Numbered from the stretch's first letter, positions 23,901 to 34,224 are shown. The stretch: DNA of 64,000 nucleotides from Bolinopsis microptera (GCF_026151205.1 NC_087072.1:15228169-15292168), one strand, 5' to 3'. Notes: generated from the letters alone by a model not told the origin. Numbers and translations are program-made.

Positions 23901-26900
23901 GTTTTGGGTCTCGGTGTTATCATCTTGGTTGGGCAACAGAAGTGCAACAGCACAGGTTTTCGTTCCGGAAAGGAATTCAGAAGCATATTGTGACATGGTA
24001 TTAAGGTCTTTGAGTGGAGATTTTAATCTTGCTTCAATGAACTTCACTGCAATTGCCCAGTCTTCACTGCCGTGATAGTGGTACATTTTTTCGTTGATGA
24101 ACACTTTGTTCACAGACGCACCTCTAAGTTCAATCCCATACTTTTCCCCTATTTTTGGATATTTTGCCAGATCCACTTGGGCAACTCGGACCCCCTCACC
24201 ATGCAGCTGTTTATTGACATGGTTAGCTAACTCATGTATCTGGCTGCCTTTACCAAGACACTGCTGTGACATACACCTGCTATCGGTGAATTTGACCCAA
24301 CATATCCTCTCCTCGACACAGTCTGAGAAACTTGCCTCGTCCAGGATCCACAATGCTGACAAAGGGGGAACGTAGCTAGGTGACCCGAACTCTTTGATCC
24401 ATTTGACAAGATCTTCGGGTGATGTTGGTGATCCTTTGTAGACTTGCTGATATGGGAAATCACTACCATCGATCACCATAGTAGGATAATTCCACACGTC
24501 ATACCTGTCACCACTTGCTGCATGCTCGGATACATCTATCTGAGATAACTTTATATCCACGGTACTATCTTCTTCTATCTGCTGTGAAACTCTCCTGAAA
24601 ACGGGCAGCGCAGCTTGACAAGTGCCACAACTCGGGCTGTAGAACATGATGCAGAACTTTCCAGGCTTGGTGATGAAACTTGCAAATGTGTCATCTGTTA
24701 ACTCTTGCAGGGCAAGAGAAGACGGCAGGAGACACAAGATAACAACGAACGTTATCATAATCCTGTGACATTTTTATAAGTATATCATAACGGAATCGAG
24801 TTTCAGAGCATTGAATAGGTTGAAATAAAATAAAAGATATCACAAATACGAACAATACGACCCGTGAAACCGAAATAAAAGGTAAAACTGTAAACGAACA
24901 AAGCTTTTGTGAGAACGGCTACTTCAGGAAACAGGGCCTCAAGATTTAATACAAGAACAGTCAAATGATCAATACACAGTACAGTGTAGACGTGTCTAAA
25001 AAAAACAGCTGATAGAAGGTCAATGACTGGTTGAACTTGCTACACGCTGTTTGTGTAGCTACTTGTTAGTTATGTGGCAAGGTTGAACAAACGATACCAT
25101 ATTCCCCAATTTTAGAGGAATTTGTTTCCCTTTGAATCAATCAAACTAGATGAATTGTTGTAAATACTGAGATCAAACTATCAATCTACAGGCTATCGTC
25201 AAACATGTTGCAAGGCGTCATCTTCAGTGACATAAGCCCTAGAAATTGTAAAAAGTTAGTAAAACCCAAAATTCCTTTAAAAATCTGAACACTCTTAAAA
25301 CGGTTATAAAGTTAAAATTAAGATGTTAGGAGTAATGGAAGGCTAAAAGGATTTATAGTGTTAATTCCCAAAGGTTTTAAAGTCTTGAGTAGTTGAATAT
25401 ATTTATGTTCCCGGACATCCAAAGTTTTAGGACTAGAATTATCAATAATTGACACATTAAAAATTTTGTTAAAATCTTCCCTTTGTCTAAAACCATGATC
25501 CAACAAATGTAAACCCAAACTATATTCATCACTTGTTTCATCTACCTTATCACCATTTAAAAGTTTATAATATTTGACCCTATGTTCTCCAGTCCTAACC
25601 CGTAGAGATCGAGTTGTGCGACCGACGTAAGCCTTTCCACAGGCACTACATTGGAACAGATAAATGATGTTGTAGCTCTGGCAGTTTCCAGGGGAAGCTT
25701 TAACCTTCTTGCCGTTCACTTTGAATTCACGGGTGCCTTTGACAAGTTCACAACATTTGCATCTTGGCACATTGCATTTGCTGGTTGGGCCATGTTGAGC
25801 TCCTAAAGCAAGTTCTTTCAATTTGACGAGGCGAGATTTTAGGCTTGGCCCTGTTTTCTTTGTGTAACTGAAAATTGTCTTCCTAGGCGTGGCAGATGTT
25901 GTGGAGGTCTCTTGGGATGTTTCAGCAGTGTCACTTTCACTGAAACTCCTCGTTCTTGAGAGGTGTTCTTCATACTTCTTAGTCACATTCCCCAATTTTA
26001 TCTAAGAGAAGGCGTTCTGATAGAACGCACTCGAGAATATCATGAATAAAACAACTTAAACACCGTCTCTTTTTCAGCCCGAAGCTCTACTCTGGTTCCT
26101 CAACAATCCTGCTCCATGTTCGCCCCATCGTGTGTGTGTTTGGCTGCTTCTCACAAATCTTCACCGCAGTTCTGGCAATAACCAGACTCCTTAGCATAAT
26201 CATGCCATTCCTTCACTTGAGACAAAAGTACATCTTTGGGTACATCATGATCCATATCCTTTACATGATTGTGGCGAATATGACCTACTACGGGATAGAC
26301 GCGTTCTACGCGAAAGAGGACCTTACCGAACTCCTGGTATCTGTAATGAACATAATGGAAGATGTGTGTTTCTGGTCTTATTTCCTACACTGTATGGTGG
26401 GAGTGGTAGCGTCCATAGTAACGTTCCTGTTCCTGCTGGTGGAGCGAGGTAGGAATCCAGCTACAGCTGAGAAGTATCTGAGAAGTAGCATCACACTCCT
26501 CCTCATGAACCTGCCTTACATTATCACCATGGTCCTCATTGGTGGGATTCAATGGTCGGCAGCGTGGGGACTGAACAGCAGGGAGATAGTGTTCGCGTGG
26601 GTTCCTATTTTTACATCTGCACTAGATCCGGTGATCGTGATTGCTAGGAAGAAAGAAGTAATGGAGAAGGTTGCAGCTGCTGTAAGGAGCAAAGAGGGAC
26701 ACTCCGTCTCGGGAACCAGATCAACAATGCTATCTCAACAAGTTTAAATCATACTACTGCCTCTACAATCAAGCTAATATGTACTACAATCAAGTTAAGT
26801 TGTACTGTATCAAAACCAACACTATGACTAAACAAATGAACAGAATCTTGTGATTTATTTACATTATTAATTTACATGATTTTACAGTTATAATTGATTT

Positions 26901-29900
26901 GTATTTTTTAGTAGTAATAAAATTCGGGGCCGAGGTATACACTATACATGTAACTGTCCAGTTGGACGATACTGGATATTCAAAAAGGCGTCAATGACAA
27001 TATTCAACCTTATCATACTGTTCTACCCAACTTTTTGACTTGTGCCAATGTAATACTAATATAATCATGATACCATATGTATGTACTATGAAAGCTTCTT
27101 ATAAAAATTAAATCAGCATCTTAATTAAATATAAAGTTAAAATAGTGGCGAGGATAATAGGGAACTTTCCGCCTTGATTTGCGGAGAAAAGGGGAAGTAA
27201 TAGTACCTACATATCTGAGTACATGATATGAGAATGGTATGTACCTGCGAGTGCATAGTTTGGGAATTGGGAGTGGTACGTACCTGTGCGATGGAAGATT
27301 TTAGGAACTCCTGGGACTGCAGGACTGTCTCCACGTTCTCATGGGCATATTTCAGAGCTGCTTTAGTGAGGGCTGCTAGATTGTGAGCAGAGGCTAAGTT
27401 AGCCATGTCTGAAAATAGTATCATGGTAACGTACCTAGTGCCGACAAGCACGACAATTATATAAAATATTTTCTTTGTCGCTGCGTCTAGCTTGTTGAAA
27501 TTTTAGAATTGTAATGCCTTTTTGTTCGCCGATCGGCAGCGATCAAAAACGCAGTGGTCTGTCTTAATGCTGCATCGATCAATATTAAAGACACAAATTT
27601 AAAATGTGAGAATCACTATCTTGAAGTTTATATCAGCATTGATTGAAAGCAAATATGCATATTGCATAATATGTGGAATGTAGTGATAAAAACTGGAAAG
27701 TCTGCAATCAGTGGACATGTCTGACTTACTGATGCAGTTGTCAGGACACAAGTTCCTGATGAGGGTATCAGTACAGGCATCTCTGACCTCCTGGATATCA
27801 AACATATCAGCTACTTTGAGCAGGTCCTCCACCCCGTCTGTTACTATCTGTATCTTGCCTGTATACATGAAGTTCACCACCTGCAGAGGGAAGGGTTTTA
27901 TGTGGGGGTCACGTTTTTGTCAAGGAGATGGCTAGGAAAACTAGTATAAGATGGTGCATTTCATTGAAAATTGCGATATATTTGAAGTTGATGCGGTCAG
28001 GAACATTTGTGTTTTAAACTTACAAATCGTTGGAGCAGTACTTAGATGTTACTTATCAGGCTACATGTGAAAAAGCATGCATTTGTCATTTGGCATGCCG
28101 ATGACTGAACTTTAAACTTTATAGCAGCTTTACAATTACTTATTAGTTATTACATCTCGAACTTACGTAGATGCCGAACATTATAACTATCAAATATTTG
28201 GTCAAAATATACGCTAAAGTTGAAAAATGCGTAGTTCATTAATTTATTACAATCATAGTCTAGGACTGTAGAAATCGACAACATTAAACACGTGACATGC
28301 AACCATACAAACTGAAATATTTGATTTTCCTGAATAGAAATTTTCTACTGGTCAAGTTAGATTGATGTTGCCATTGATGTGGCCACATGTACCAAACTAC
28401 TAATAATAGTTCCGTCCCAGTAATCTATAATAATAACGCACCTTATTGACTGAGTCCTCCTTCATGTTCTTCAGCTCCACCACATCTGTCTGGCCTTCTT
28501 TTAGATCCGTCGTAAACATGGCTCTAAAATACTTAGAACATGCTGAGAGAATGCACCTGCCGAATAAAGTGGTTAAGTTTGGGGGTATGGGGCAAGCACA
28601 GAGGTAATTTAAATTTATATATTTATAAATAGGTTTCAGACGAATTATCGTATGAGTTTTTGTAATGAACCTCAAACTGCCGGTCAAATTACCATCTCAA
28701 GGTGCAGTCCTGACGCAAGCCGCTGCACATTTGCCCTTTTAAAGCAATGAAATGAGGCGAAATATCAGCCGGTATATTTAGAATAGGGGTTTATTGAACG
28801 TAACACCTCATGCGCTAAACACAAAGTGGCATTGCAGTTGACGATTACAACGTTAAAGTGACGCTGCTGATCTCACCAGCTGTTCAGCAATAGTTAGATA
28901 TAATGAACATTTAGAGGAATCATTGTCAGTTTATCCTGGTATACTTTTTAACGTGGCACAAAGATTTGGTTTAGTAAGCATGGCAACCCTGCGCTTAGAG
29001 CATCTGATAAGTTTCTCAATCTGTATCTCCGGGATTCTCTCCAACACAATTTCTTTGGTATATTTCGTGAAGCGGGAGAGTGTGGGCCTCATCAACCGAC
29101 TGTTCATCCTACTTAACACTTTCGATCTTGTTATGTGTCTGTCAGGTACACTAACCATGACCACTGCTACCTGGGGACTTCACGGCAACCCACCATACCT
29201 GCTCTTCAAAACCCTTCTCTCAGGTTCAACTCAGGCTACTGGACTTGCTACTGTTCTGATAAGCGTGTGTAGAGCTATTAAGATATGTCGACCCTTTGAT
29301 CACAGGATTAGAGGGACCAGGGTCACAGTTTTTATTGTTGTGATGTGTGTGGCTGGGTTTGGAGTTGAGATAGCTGACGCGGCGGTTAGTGAGATTTGTA
29401 CGGTTGAAACACATGACCGGTTCAGGGACTACAAGAGGGTTTACTATACTGTTATGCTAGTGGTATCAGTCCCGACTATTCTATCTGCAAATATCCTGAC
29501 TATTACAGTGCTTAGGGAAGCGAGGAGCGAGTCTGATGAAGATGATTTTATGGATATCCGACCGACAGTAACTATTATTGTTCTGTCAACAATATTCAGC
29601 TTTATAAGTTTCCTGGTGTTGGTTCACCTTGTGCTACTCCTTGCTAATGTAAAAGATGACCCAGTTACAATCTACTTTTTCTTCTTCGGTGTACCCCTCA
29701 ACTCTGCCTTAAATCCGTTTGTGTACATTATCAGAAATGAACAAATGCAGGTGTTTGTTCGATCTATGTTTTGCAGTTGTAGACCGAATGAAAGACACCG
29801 CTCCCAAACAAGATAGATATCTTCAACAAATCTGCATGCCAATGGAGTTACTAGAGACTATCTTCAGCTTAACGGCATATAGTTCACGACCACTGACCAC

Positions 29901-31389
29901 TCAAGCCAAACAAATTGGCTTCAAGCCAGTTACGAAAGGTTAAAATTTGCGCTAAAACGATCGAACCGTGCATAATTTATCAATTTTAAACATACATAAT
30001 TCGAACAGAGTGCAAAATCTGATAAGTTATCCTTACGACCTTACTTGTGTGCCTTGATTTCAGTTTCTCCAATCTTCACAACAACATCAGTGAACTGTCT
30101 CGCCAGAAACACATCACCAATCCCATCCAGAAGAAGTCTGCCGTGTCTTTCGGAGTTGTACTCTCTTAGCAGCCCATCAGCTGTGACAACCGACCTCAAC
30201 CTGGAAGTGGAGATTTAAGAAAAACTCGTGATGTGGGGCCCTTAATTACTTATAGTTACTCATAACTAAGATAGAGGATGATTTGAACTTATAGATAGGA
30301 CTCTAGCTTAAAGATTAATATACATGTGTGTATTTGCATATGGTATACGCATGGCTATCAGTACGTTTAAGTACGGGTTGACTTAATCAGCGTGTTAGTA
30401 ACAACTACCTTATCGGACAAAATTGTCACGGACAAGTTTTTCACGGATAAGTTTTTCACGGACAAGTTTTTCACGGACCAAATTTTTCACGGATATAATA
30501 TTATTCACGCTCATAACCGCCCAAAATGTTTTACTCTTTAACTTTTTCTAAACTCTAGAATATGACTGAGGAGTGATTATATTTGTCCTAGTTTACTAAT
30601 AAACTAATATGGTAATCGGCTACACACATATCTACGCATATGTAGGGACACACATACAAAAATTAATTGAAATAATTACCGGACTTTTATATTATTCACG
30701 GACCTTAATGAATCTTAATGCCATAAACATTATTTTCACGGACTTAATTATTCACGCTAAGACCTTCAGCGTGAAAGTAATGTCCGTGATAATCATGACC
30801 GATAAGGTATATAAGTTGTTTGTTAGTTTGTTCTAATATGTTTATTCGGTATGTGTGTCAGACGCTATCATTGATAGCGTCTGACACACACAATACACAT
30901 GGTGTATCATATAGTATCATAGTGTATTGATAGTATCAATATCTTTTTCCAAATTCTGGTAAATCTGTCGTTTGTATGTATGATTGTGAAGTTATGCCAC
31001 GTTCCATGTTATAAACACAAAATTTGTTTTGTTACAAAACAAAATTTGGTCTGTCGTGTATCCATCTGACCTGCAAAAACCAAAATTCGCCTGAATAATT
31101 AAACAATTTCAATGTGTTTACTCAGATGGTTAACCCAAATTCCTGCAAGTGCAACAAATAAACCAATGAACCATGCATACTGCAACCCGATTGAAAACTT
31201 CCAGCACACATAACACACATACATAACGTATCTAGCGGTCACACAATTTAAAAATCTCTAGGCCTGGTTTCCGCTTCGAGACCTCAGCCTGTCTGACCTG
31301 TTTATTACGCCTAACCACCGACTCCTTGATGAATAACTCTTATCTCGTTTAACTTTACTCTCGGGAGACATCTTGATATTTGTTGCCAT
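14993..31389 (-). CDS. Kelch-like (BTB-BACK-Kelch) protein, twelve exons
   Basis: Exons on the minus strand: 31298-31389, 30045-30200, 28442-28556, 27730-27880, 27284-27408, 17860-17949, 17517-17632, 17138-17302, 16520-16930, 16233-16308, 15972-16085, 14993-15169. All junctions are GT-AG and all phases agree, giving 595 residues, the usual KLHL size. BTB is residues 50-170 (FTDVVVKIG, ILSACSKYFRAMF, VNFMYTGKIQI), BACK 170-300 (ALLSSDELNVKSELTVFDGV), and six kelch repeats follow (IIGGQD, VAGGAF, VVGGHD, AVGGCR, IIGGND). KLHL proteins usually bring substrates to cullin-3 ubiquitin ligase; the substrate cannot be told. Exon 1 is the least certain (donor AG|GTCAGA). Introns 2 and 5 hold other genes. 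Which KLHL ortholog this is remains open. Confidence 0.93.
18527..19210. mobile_element. TIR element with VNTR inside the inverted repeats
   Basis: Ends are GGCAGTATCGAGATAGCCCG and its complement. Flanks CAAATATA (18519-18526) and CAAATATT (19211-19218) look like an 8-bp target duplication with one mismatch. Each arm of about 100 bp carries 14-bp units (GGTCCGCGGACAGT type): about three in the left arm and six in the right. No transposase. It lies in KLHL intron 5. Confidence 0.85.
19714..19930 (+). repeat. Repeat family D, copy 1
   Basis: About 200 bp shared with 44318-44512 (for example AACTCTTATTCCTTGGCCAA type start and GTTGATGCCGTGGTGTCAGT near the end), followed by an AT microsatellite (19908-19930). 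Confidence 0.8.
19931..21087. other. KLHL intron sequence upstream of the first GPCR
   Basis: No gene recognised. 20930-21040 has clustered CCGG/CCGGTTT repeats in both directions. A 91-codon frame at 20475 begins with GTG and has no family features. Presumed promoter region of the GPCR. Confidence 0.4.
21088..26747 (+). CDS. Rhodopsin-like GPCR with Tyr/Asp-rich N-terminus, two exons
   Basis: Exons 21088-21425 and 26078-26747 (GT-AG, phase 2) give 335 residues. The extracellular start is tyrosine- and acid-rich (YPDYPDYPEYPGYDY), like sulfated N-termini. Seven hydrophobic segments follow; TM1 and TM2 are in exon 1 and TM3-TM7 in exon 2. The DRY position at the end of TM3 reads TRLLSI and the TM7 NPxxY position reads DPVIVIARKK, so both class A signatures are altered. 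The ligand is unknown; a peptide or orphan receptor is likely. The 4.65-kb intron contains two antisense ER genes and a Penelope fragment. The whole gene lies in intron 5 of the KLHL gene on the opposite strand. AATAAA at 26916-26921. Confidence 0.88.
21612..22085 (-). CDS. Secreted/ER acidic protein: PDI paralog without thioredoxin domains
   Basis: 157 residues in one exon. Residues 1-18 form a signal peptide (MMITFALILCVLSPSLTLQ). After it comes an acidic linker and a tail (KEKIEKMMNERFGGMNT, HHNNFNPREHKYDE, ELEFDPDEE) nearly identical to the C-terminus of the PDI gene at 22530-24758, ending in HVEL, a KDEL-like retrieval signal. All thioredoxin domains are missing: the signal peptide joins the region matching residue about 620 of the paralog. 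The open frame, kept signal peptide and kept retrieval motif suggest a working ER-lumen protein rather than a relic. Function unknown; calcium binding or a chaperone-partner role is conceivable from the acidity. It lies antisense in the GPCR intron. Confidence 0.82.
   Translation of the reverse strand: MMITFALILCVLSPSLTLQGVDDVDNIVTQHGKDNILERKDQTSVDKKDHKESQDDTVQEDATSEEDPDVQTPSEDTKQDNESVDVKEDPELTKHKEKIEKMMNERFGGMNTEAQHHNNFNPREHKYDEIYELEFDPDEEYEPIQEDGTPSSGHVEL
22530..24758 (-). CDS. Protein disulfide isomerase-like ER protein
   Basis: 742 residues in one exon. Residues 1-17 are a signal peptide. A first thioredoxin domain (about 18-125) has active site C44-G-T-C47 and the cis-proline NYPT at 90-93. 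Two or more thioredoxin-like domains without clear CxxC follow (about 130-480; a CMSQQC pair near 162-167). A last domain (about 505-620) has C530-R-S-C533. An acidic tail ends in HDEL, so the protein is an ER-lumen resident. CGTC and CRSC in place of the classical CGHC predict altered redox potential. The exact PDI subfamily is unclear, and the length exceeds classical PDI (about 500). Its neighbour at 21612-22085 is a tandem, deleted duplicate. Both are nested antisense in the GPCR intron. Confidence 0.88.
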   Translation of the reverse strand: MITFVVILCLLPSSLALQELTDDTFASFITKPGKFCIMFYSPSCGTCQAALPVFRRVSQQIEEDSTVDIKLSQIDVSEHAASGDRYDVWNYPTMVIDGSDFPYQQVYKGSPTSPEDLVKWIKEFGSPSYVPPLSALWILDEASFSDCVEERICWVKFTDSRCMSQQCLGKGSQIHELANHVNKQLHGEGVRVAQVDLAKYPKIGEKYGIELRGASVNKVFINEKMYHYHGSEDWAIAVKFIEARLKSPLKDLNTMSQYASEFLSGTKTCAVALLLPNQDDNTETQNHYLSWAESTRDFCSHYLVTNRAMLQGMEIIFPRFVIKHSAKTLTSTDPPHVEVNVVTEAGQSWFAEQFKKSQFSLVNVIDSGRISTQLRDLDHYAGIFVENPTWDEGMKNLKEAIAGISKKFQDKGIPFFIGNVADVSVDFEEVDTINAGVPFLFMIRDKNYRKYTPNFKTLQEFKNKPEELYFTYLENYINQYLEGKVAPTIKSDTDHGVMDGVLDVVGVSVDRILGRTDKDILLLMTSSNQCRSCVRYENALLQFGEKFENPETLTVGMINVETNQLPRKLMMKSSPPHMVLLPAGRSGPFENLAYFFNEISEDNLKKFVTGHGKHNILDKKDQNFTDKKEHKGKQGISVQEDATAEEDPDAYQSIHATVTEEMPYEKGSGSGEEDLELTKHKEKIEKMMNERFGGMNTDSQHHNNFNPREHKYDEKYELEFDPDEEHEAIDEDSSSNYGHDEL
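25318..26004 (-). pseudogene. Penelope-like element, 3' fragment with GIY-YIG endonuclease
   Basis: About 225 codons open after a stop at 26005. A basic region leads to a cysteine linker (CNVPRCKCCELV) and a GIY-YIG domain (NIIYLFQCSACGKAYVGRTT, R and H in RVRTGEHR), then the typical Penelope ending INPFSLPLL. The reverse transcriptase half is absent, so this is a 5'-truncated copy. The endonuclease frame itself is intact. It sits about 70 nt before the second GPCR exon, inside the GPCR intron, and so could affect splicing of the host gene. Confidence 0.85.
26748..27283. other. GPCR 3' UTR and KLHL intron 5 remainder
   Basis: AATAAA at 26916-26921 probably ends the GPCR transcript. Nothing else coding is seen up to KLHL exon 5. 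Confidence 0.5.
28980..29816 (+). CDS. Rhodopsin-like GPCR, single exon
   Basis: 278 residues from ATG 28980; the open frame reaches back to 28923 but without an ATG. Seven hydrophobic segments: TM1 at HLISFSICISGILSNTISLV, then TM2 with its aspartate (NTFDLVMC), TM3 ending VCRAIKI where DRY is expected, and TM7 with NPFVYIIRN, the normal NPxxY form. The cytoplasmic tail is short with cysteines (FCSCRP) that may be palmitoylated. The N-terminus is only about 10 residues, so peptide or small-ligand binding in the bundle is likely; the ligand is unknown. It is not closely similar to the GPCR at 21088-26747. It lies wholly in KLHL intron 2, on the opposite strand. Confidence 0.87.
   Translation: MATLRLEHLISFSICISGILSNTISLVYFVKRESVGLINRLFILLNTFDLVMCLSGTLTMTTATWGLHGNPPYLLFKTLLSGSTQATGLATVLISVCRAIKICRPFDHRIRGTRVTVFIVVMCVAGFGVEIADAAVSEICTVETHDRFRDYKRVYYTVMLVVSVPTILSANILTITVLREARSESDEDDFMDIRPTVTIIVLSTIFSFISFLVLVHLVLLLANVKDDPVTIYFFFFGVPLNSALNPFVYIIRNEQMQVFVRSMFCSCRPNERHRSQTR
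30406..30809. mobile_element. TA-flanked MITE (Tc1/mariner-like)
   Basis: Bounded by TA dinucleotides. Inverted ends of about 29 bp start CCTTATCGG and share TCACGGAC with 23 of 29 matches. The interior repeats TTTTTCACGGA and similar units. No coding capacity. It lies in KLHL intron 1. A related end (TACCTTATCAGAC) occurs near 61790. Confidence 0.75.
30852..30890. repeat. Perfect palindrome, 19-nt arms, 1-nt loop
   Basis: TGTGTGTCAGACGCTATCA, one T, then its exact complement. It would extrude as a cruciform or hairpin. Located in KLHL intron 1 just after the MITE. Confidence 0.95.
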
Positions 31390-32060
31390 GAATCGTTCAA
31401 TTTGTCTTCATCTTGAAGAACACGAGCCTTATAATACAAAACAACATACAAACTAGTGAAAAAAAGTAAAATCTACTAATGAAGCATAGGACACAAGACG
31501 TTCGTGGGAGAAACGGCGTTACATGCGAAGTAAGACAGCTAAAATGTTTACGTTGTTTTTTGACCACTTGAAACAAACCTCGATAATCCACCGACTTAAC
31601 CACACGTGATGATGTTAAAGTCATCTGTATTGGAGGATCTCTGAATATTTAAGGATTTACGGGTTCACCGTATGAAAGTAAACTGTGAACCTATGAGAGC
31701 CCCGGTAACTGTCACGTGCACGTGTCCATTATTTTGTCTCCGGAATCATAAATATTATGCTATAGCGAGTGTCATGCATTGGCTCCGTCCTTTATCAAAT
31801 ATTAGGTCGACCGGAAGTCTGCTAGACCCTAGCACCATGTTACATAGGGTTACAACTTTTTTCAATTTAATGACGTGGATCGAGTAATTACCGATTAAAT
31901 CCCACTTGATGAAAATATTGGCAGGACAGGATGGGGAGGATTTTAAACTCCCGAGTCACGAACGTCAATGAAGTTTCAAGGCAGCCACAGTAAAATACAC
32001 AGCAGTATAGCGACAACATGCATCAGGATCTATAAACATATTTTCATCTCATAATCAAAT
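31390..32060. other. KLHL 5' flank, no gene seen
   Basis: Upstream side of KLHL exon 1 and downstream side of the next minus-strand gene. ORFs up to 75 codons here have no family features. Confidence 0.4.
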
Positions 32061-32220
32061 AATAAACAATCAAATATTTTATTGTGAGGGCGTGAAACTC
32101 TCGAATGTTCTGTGAGAAAGTTTTTAATGTCAAATAAATTGGTAAATACAATAAAAACGGGATAGAAGCAAAGCATGTCAAGTATGTAATATCACTGATC
32201 CGTCTCAACTACAATTGTTA

Positions 32221-32394
32221 TCAAACATACTCAAAGAGGAGCTTGCCAGCTTCATCGTAAGCTCCTGTCTCAGGATCCCTTTTCTGAACAGCTGGCGGAC
32301 AGCTCTTAGTTTCTTTATCTTCTGTCACCTTCTCCTTATCACTTTCAGTTTGTTCATCTGTCATCTCCTCCTGGCTACTAATAAGTTCACTCAT
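32221..32394 (-). CDS. Small acidic ORF or last exon, unknown function
   Basis: 57 codons from ATG 32394 to TGA at 32221-32223. The first half is rich in Glu, Asp, Lys, Thr and Ser (SSQEEMTDEQTESDKEK); the C-terminus reads DPETGAYDEAGKLLFEYV. The bases before the ATG (ACAG|GTAATG) look like a splice acceptor, the same arrangement as SERF exon 3, so this may be a terminal exon whose earlier exon I could not find. TTTATT at 32078-32083 is an AATAAA signal in the right place on the minus strand. No family is recognised. Confidence 0.45.
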   Translation of the reverse strand: MSELISSQEEMTDEQTESDKEKVTEDKETKSCPPAVQKRDPETGAYDEAGKLLFEYV

Positions 32395-33370
32395 TACCTG
32401 TCACCTGGTGTTACAATGGCTAGATTGGGAAGAAAATAAACAGGTCCATACCTCGACTCAGATGACATCGATAAGAGTTTGTAGATAACTGATTTTCAAA
32501 AGAATTATAAAATTTATCGTTCCATGTAATCAAAATATTGAACGAAAAACGTGAACCATCCAGAAAGGTTGGAATGACTTACAATGAAATAATTCAATGA
32601 AATGAAAAATACAAAGCATGATAAATATCATGCAGTGCTGTAAAAACTGCAAATAAACCAGCGGCCAGTAATATTTAAACTGGCGCTTTCATGTTCCATT
32701 CCGGCAATATAAAATACCACGAAATTTTTGAATGCACGTGTCAAAATAGAACTAAACAAGAAGAGGCCTATTAGTGAACAATATAGCGTAAAGCTGAATT
32801 TCGTAGTAATTATAACAGGCATGCAGTGGACAAGCTCGTGCTGATCTATCTAAAAATAAGTGGTCGAGAAGAACAGAGTTCCAGTGCTGTTTTGTCAAAA
32901 TATGGCATTATTATTAAGATATTGTCAAAAAATAAAGCGAGGTAGCCACCCGGCTGGCATATTTGGAAGCATCGAGTGAATCTTAAAACGCTGAAGTCGC
33001 ACTATATTAAGTTCATTGTGGCCAATAGAGTTTGTGAAAAAGGAAAAAGATGTCATGTGCATTTATATTTCAATGGAAGATTCCAAATTATGCGGAATCA
33101 TGCGCTTGAAAATTAGCTGTCTCTAACATGCAGTATATGCACGGTAATATAAATATGGTGAAGATTCAAATAATTCCGACTGATTGTCGCAAAAACAAAA
33201 CAGAACACGAAGACGCTTCCTCCGAAGTTCTGTAAAATGTAACATGTAACGATTCTTGGGAATGCTTTGATAACAAATTATAAAATATTCCCGAACTTTG
33301 TTTATAGGTCGCCAACATTGATAAACTACAACTACAAGCATGATTCGGTTAAACCCGGCCATGACTTAAG

Positions 33371-33592
33371 ACTTTGACCACCATTGTGTTTGATGTTTTC
33401 TCGGGATGCCGGATGTATAAAAGTTCAATGGGATTATGATCGAGAAAGGGTTAGCGTAAGTATGAGTTTAATAGTTTAGTATGACTTTGACCACCATTGT
33501 GTTTGATGCTTTCTCGGGATGCCGGATGTATAAAATTTCAATGGAATTATGATCGAGAAAGGGTTAGCGTGCGTATGAGTTTAGTAGTTTAC
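33371..33592. repeat. 113-bp tandem duplication
   Basis: Two adjacent units begin ACTTTGACCACCATTGTGTT (33371 and 33484) and differ at few positions, so the duplication is recent relative to the repeats nearby. Confidence 0.85.
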
Positions 33593-34224
33593 GATTCTCA
33601 AGTTTACGATTATAGCGTAATGCCTAATATAAGGTTATGATAATTTAAGGCCTAAAATAAAGGGTTACGAACGTAATCAACGTAATCAACCCTATGTTAT
33701 AACTTTATAACTTAAACATAACTCATGTGAATGGCTGCAACGGTAGAAATGTACGCAAATCCAAGTTCCTCATATGAGAGAGCATGATTTACTACACTCG
33801 AGGCGAAACCTAAAGCAAAAATTACAAACTCTTCCCCACAGCCCTAAATGTAATTAGACTAAAAATGTTATTTTGTGACCGCTAAGACTAAATGCATATA
33901 CAATATACATTTTACATGGACATAAATATGATGGATATTTCACAGATATGACCCGGATATAACTTTATGTTTAACAAGCAATTTTCGGTTGTAAGCTTGC
34001 CGAACTAAGGTAAAGTGTTTTATTGCTCGAAAGGTCGAAGTTGGTGGTCAGTAGTTCTATCAAGGAATCTTTCTAATTTCAAATGAAACATCCGTTAATA
34101 TATTGCTGAGCACTTATTTGATGACTCTTAATTATAATGACAATTATTAATAGAGTTGATTGGTAATAAGTGAAATAAGAATGCACCACGCCACCACGAG
34201 AATTATGGGGAGTAACGAAACTCG

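Noticed and set aside
31397..31624. 75-codon minus-strand ORF upstream of KLHL exon 1
   Set aside because: Not in frame with exon 1 and without family features; probably 5' UTR or promoter.
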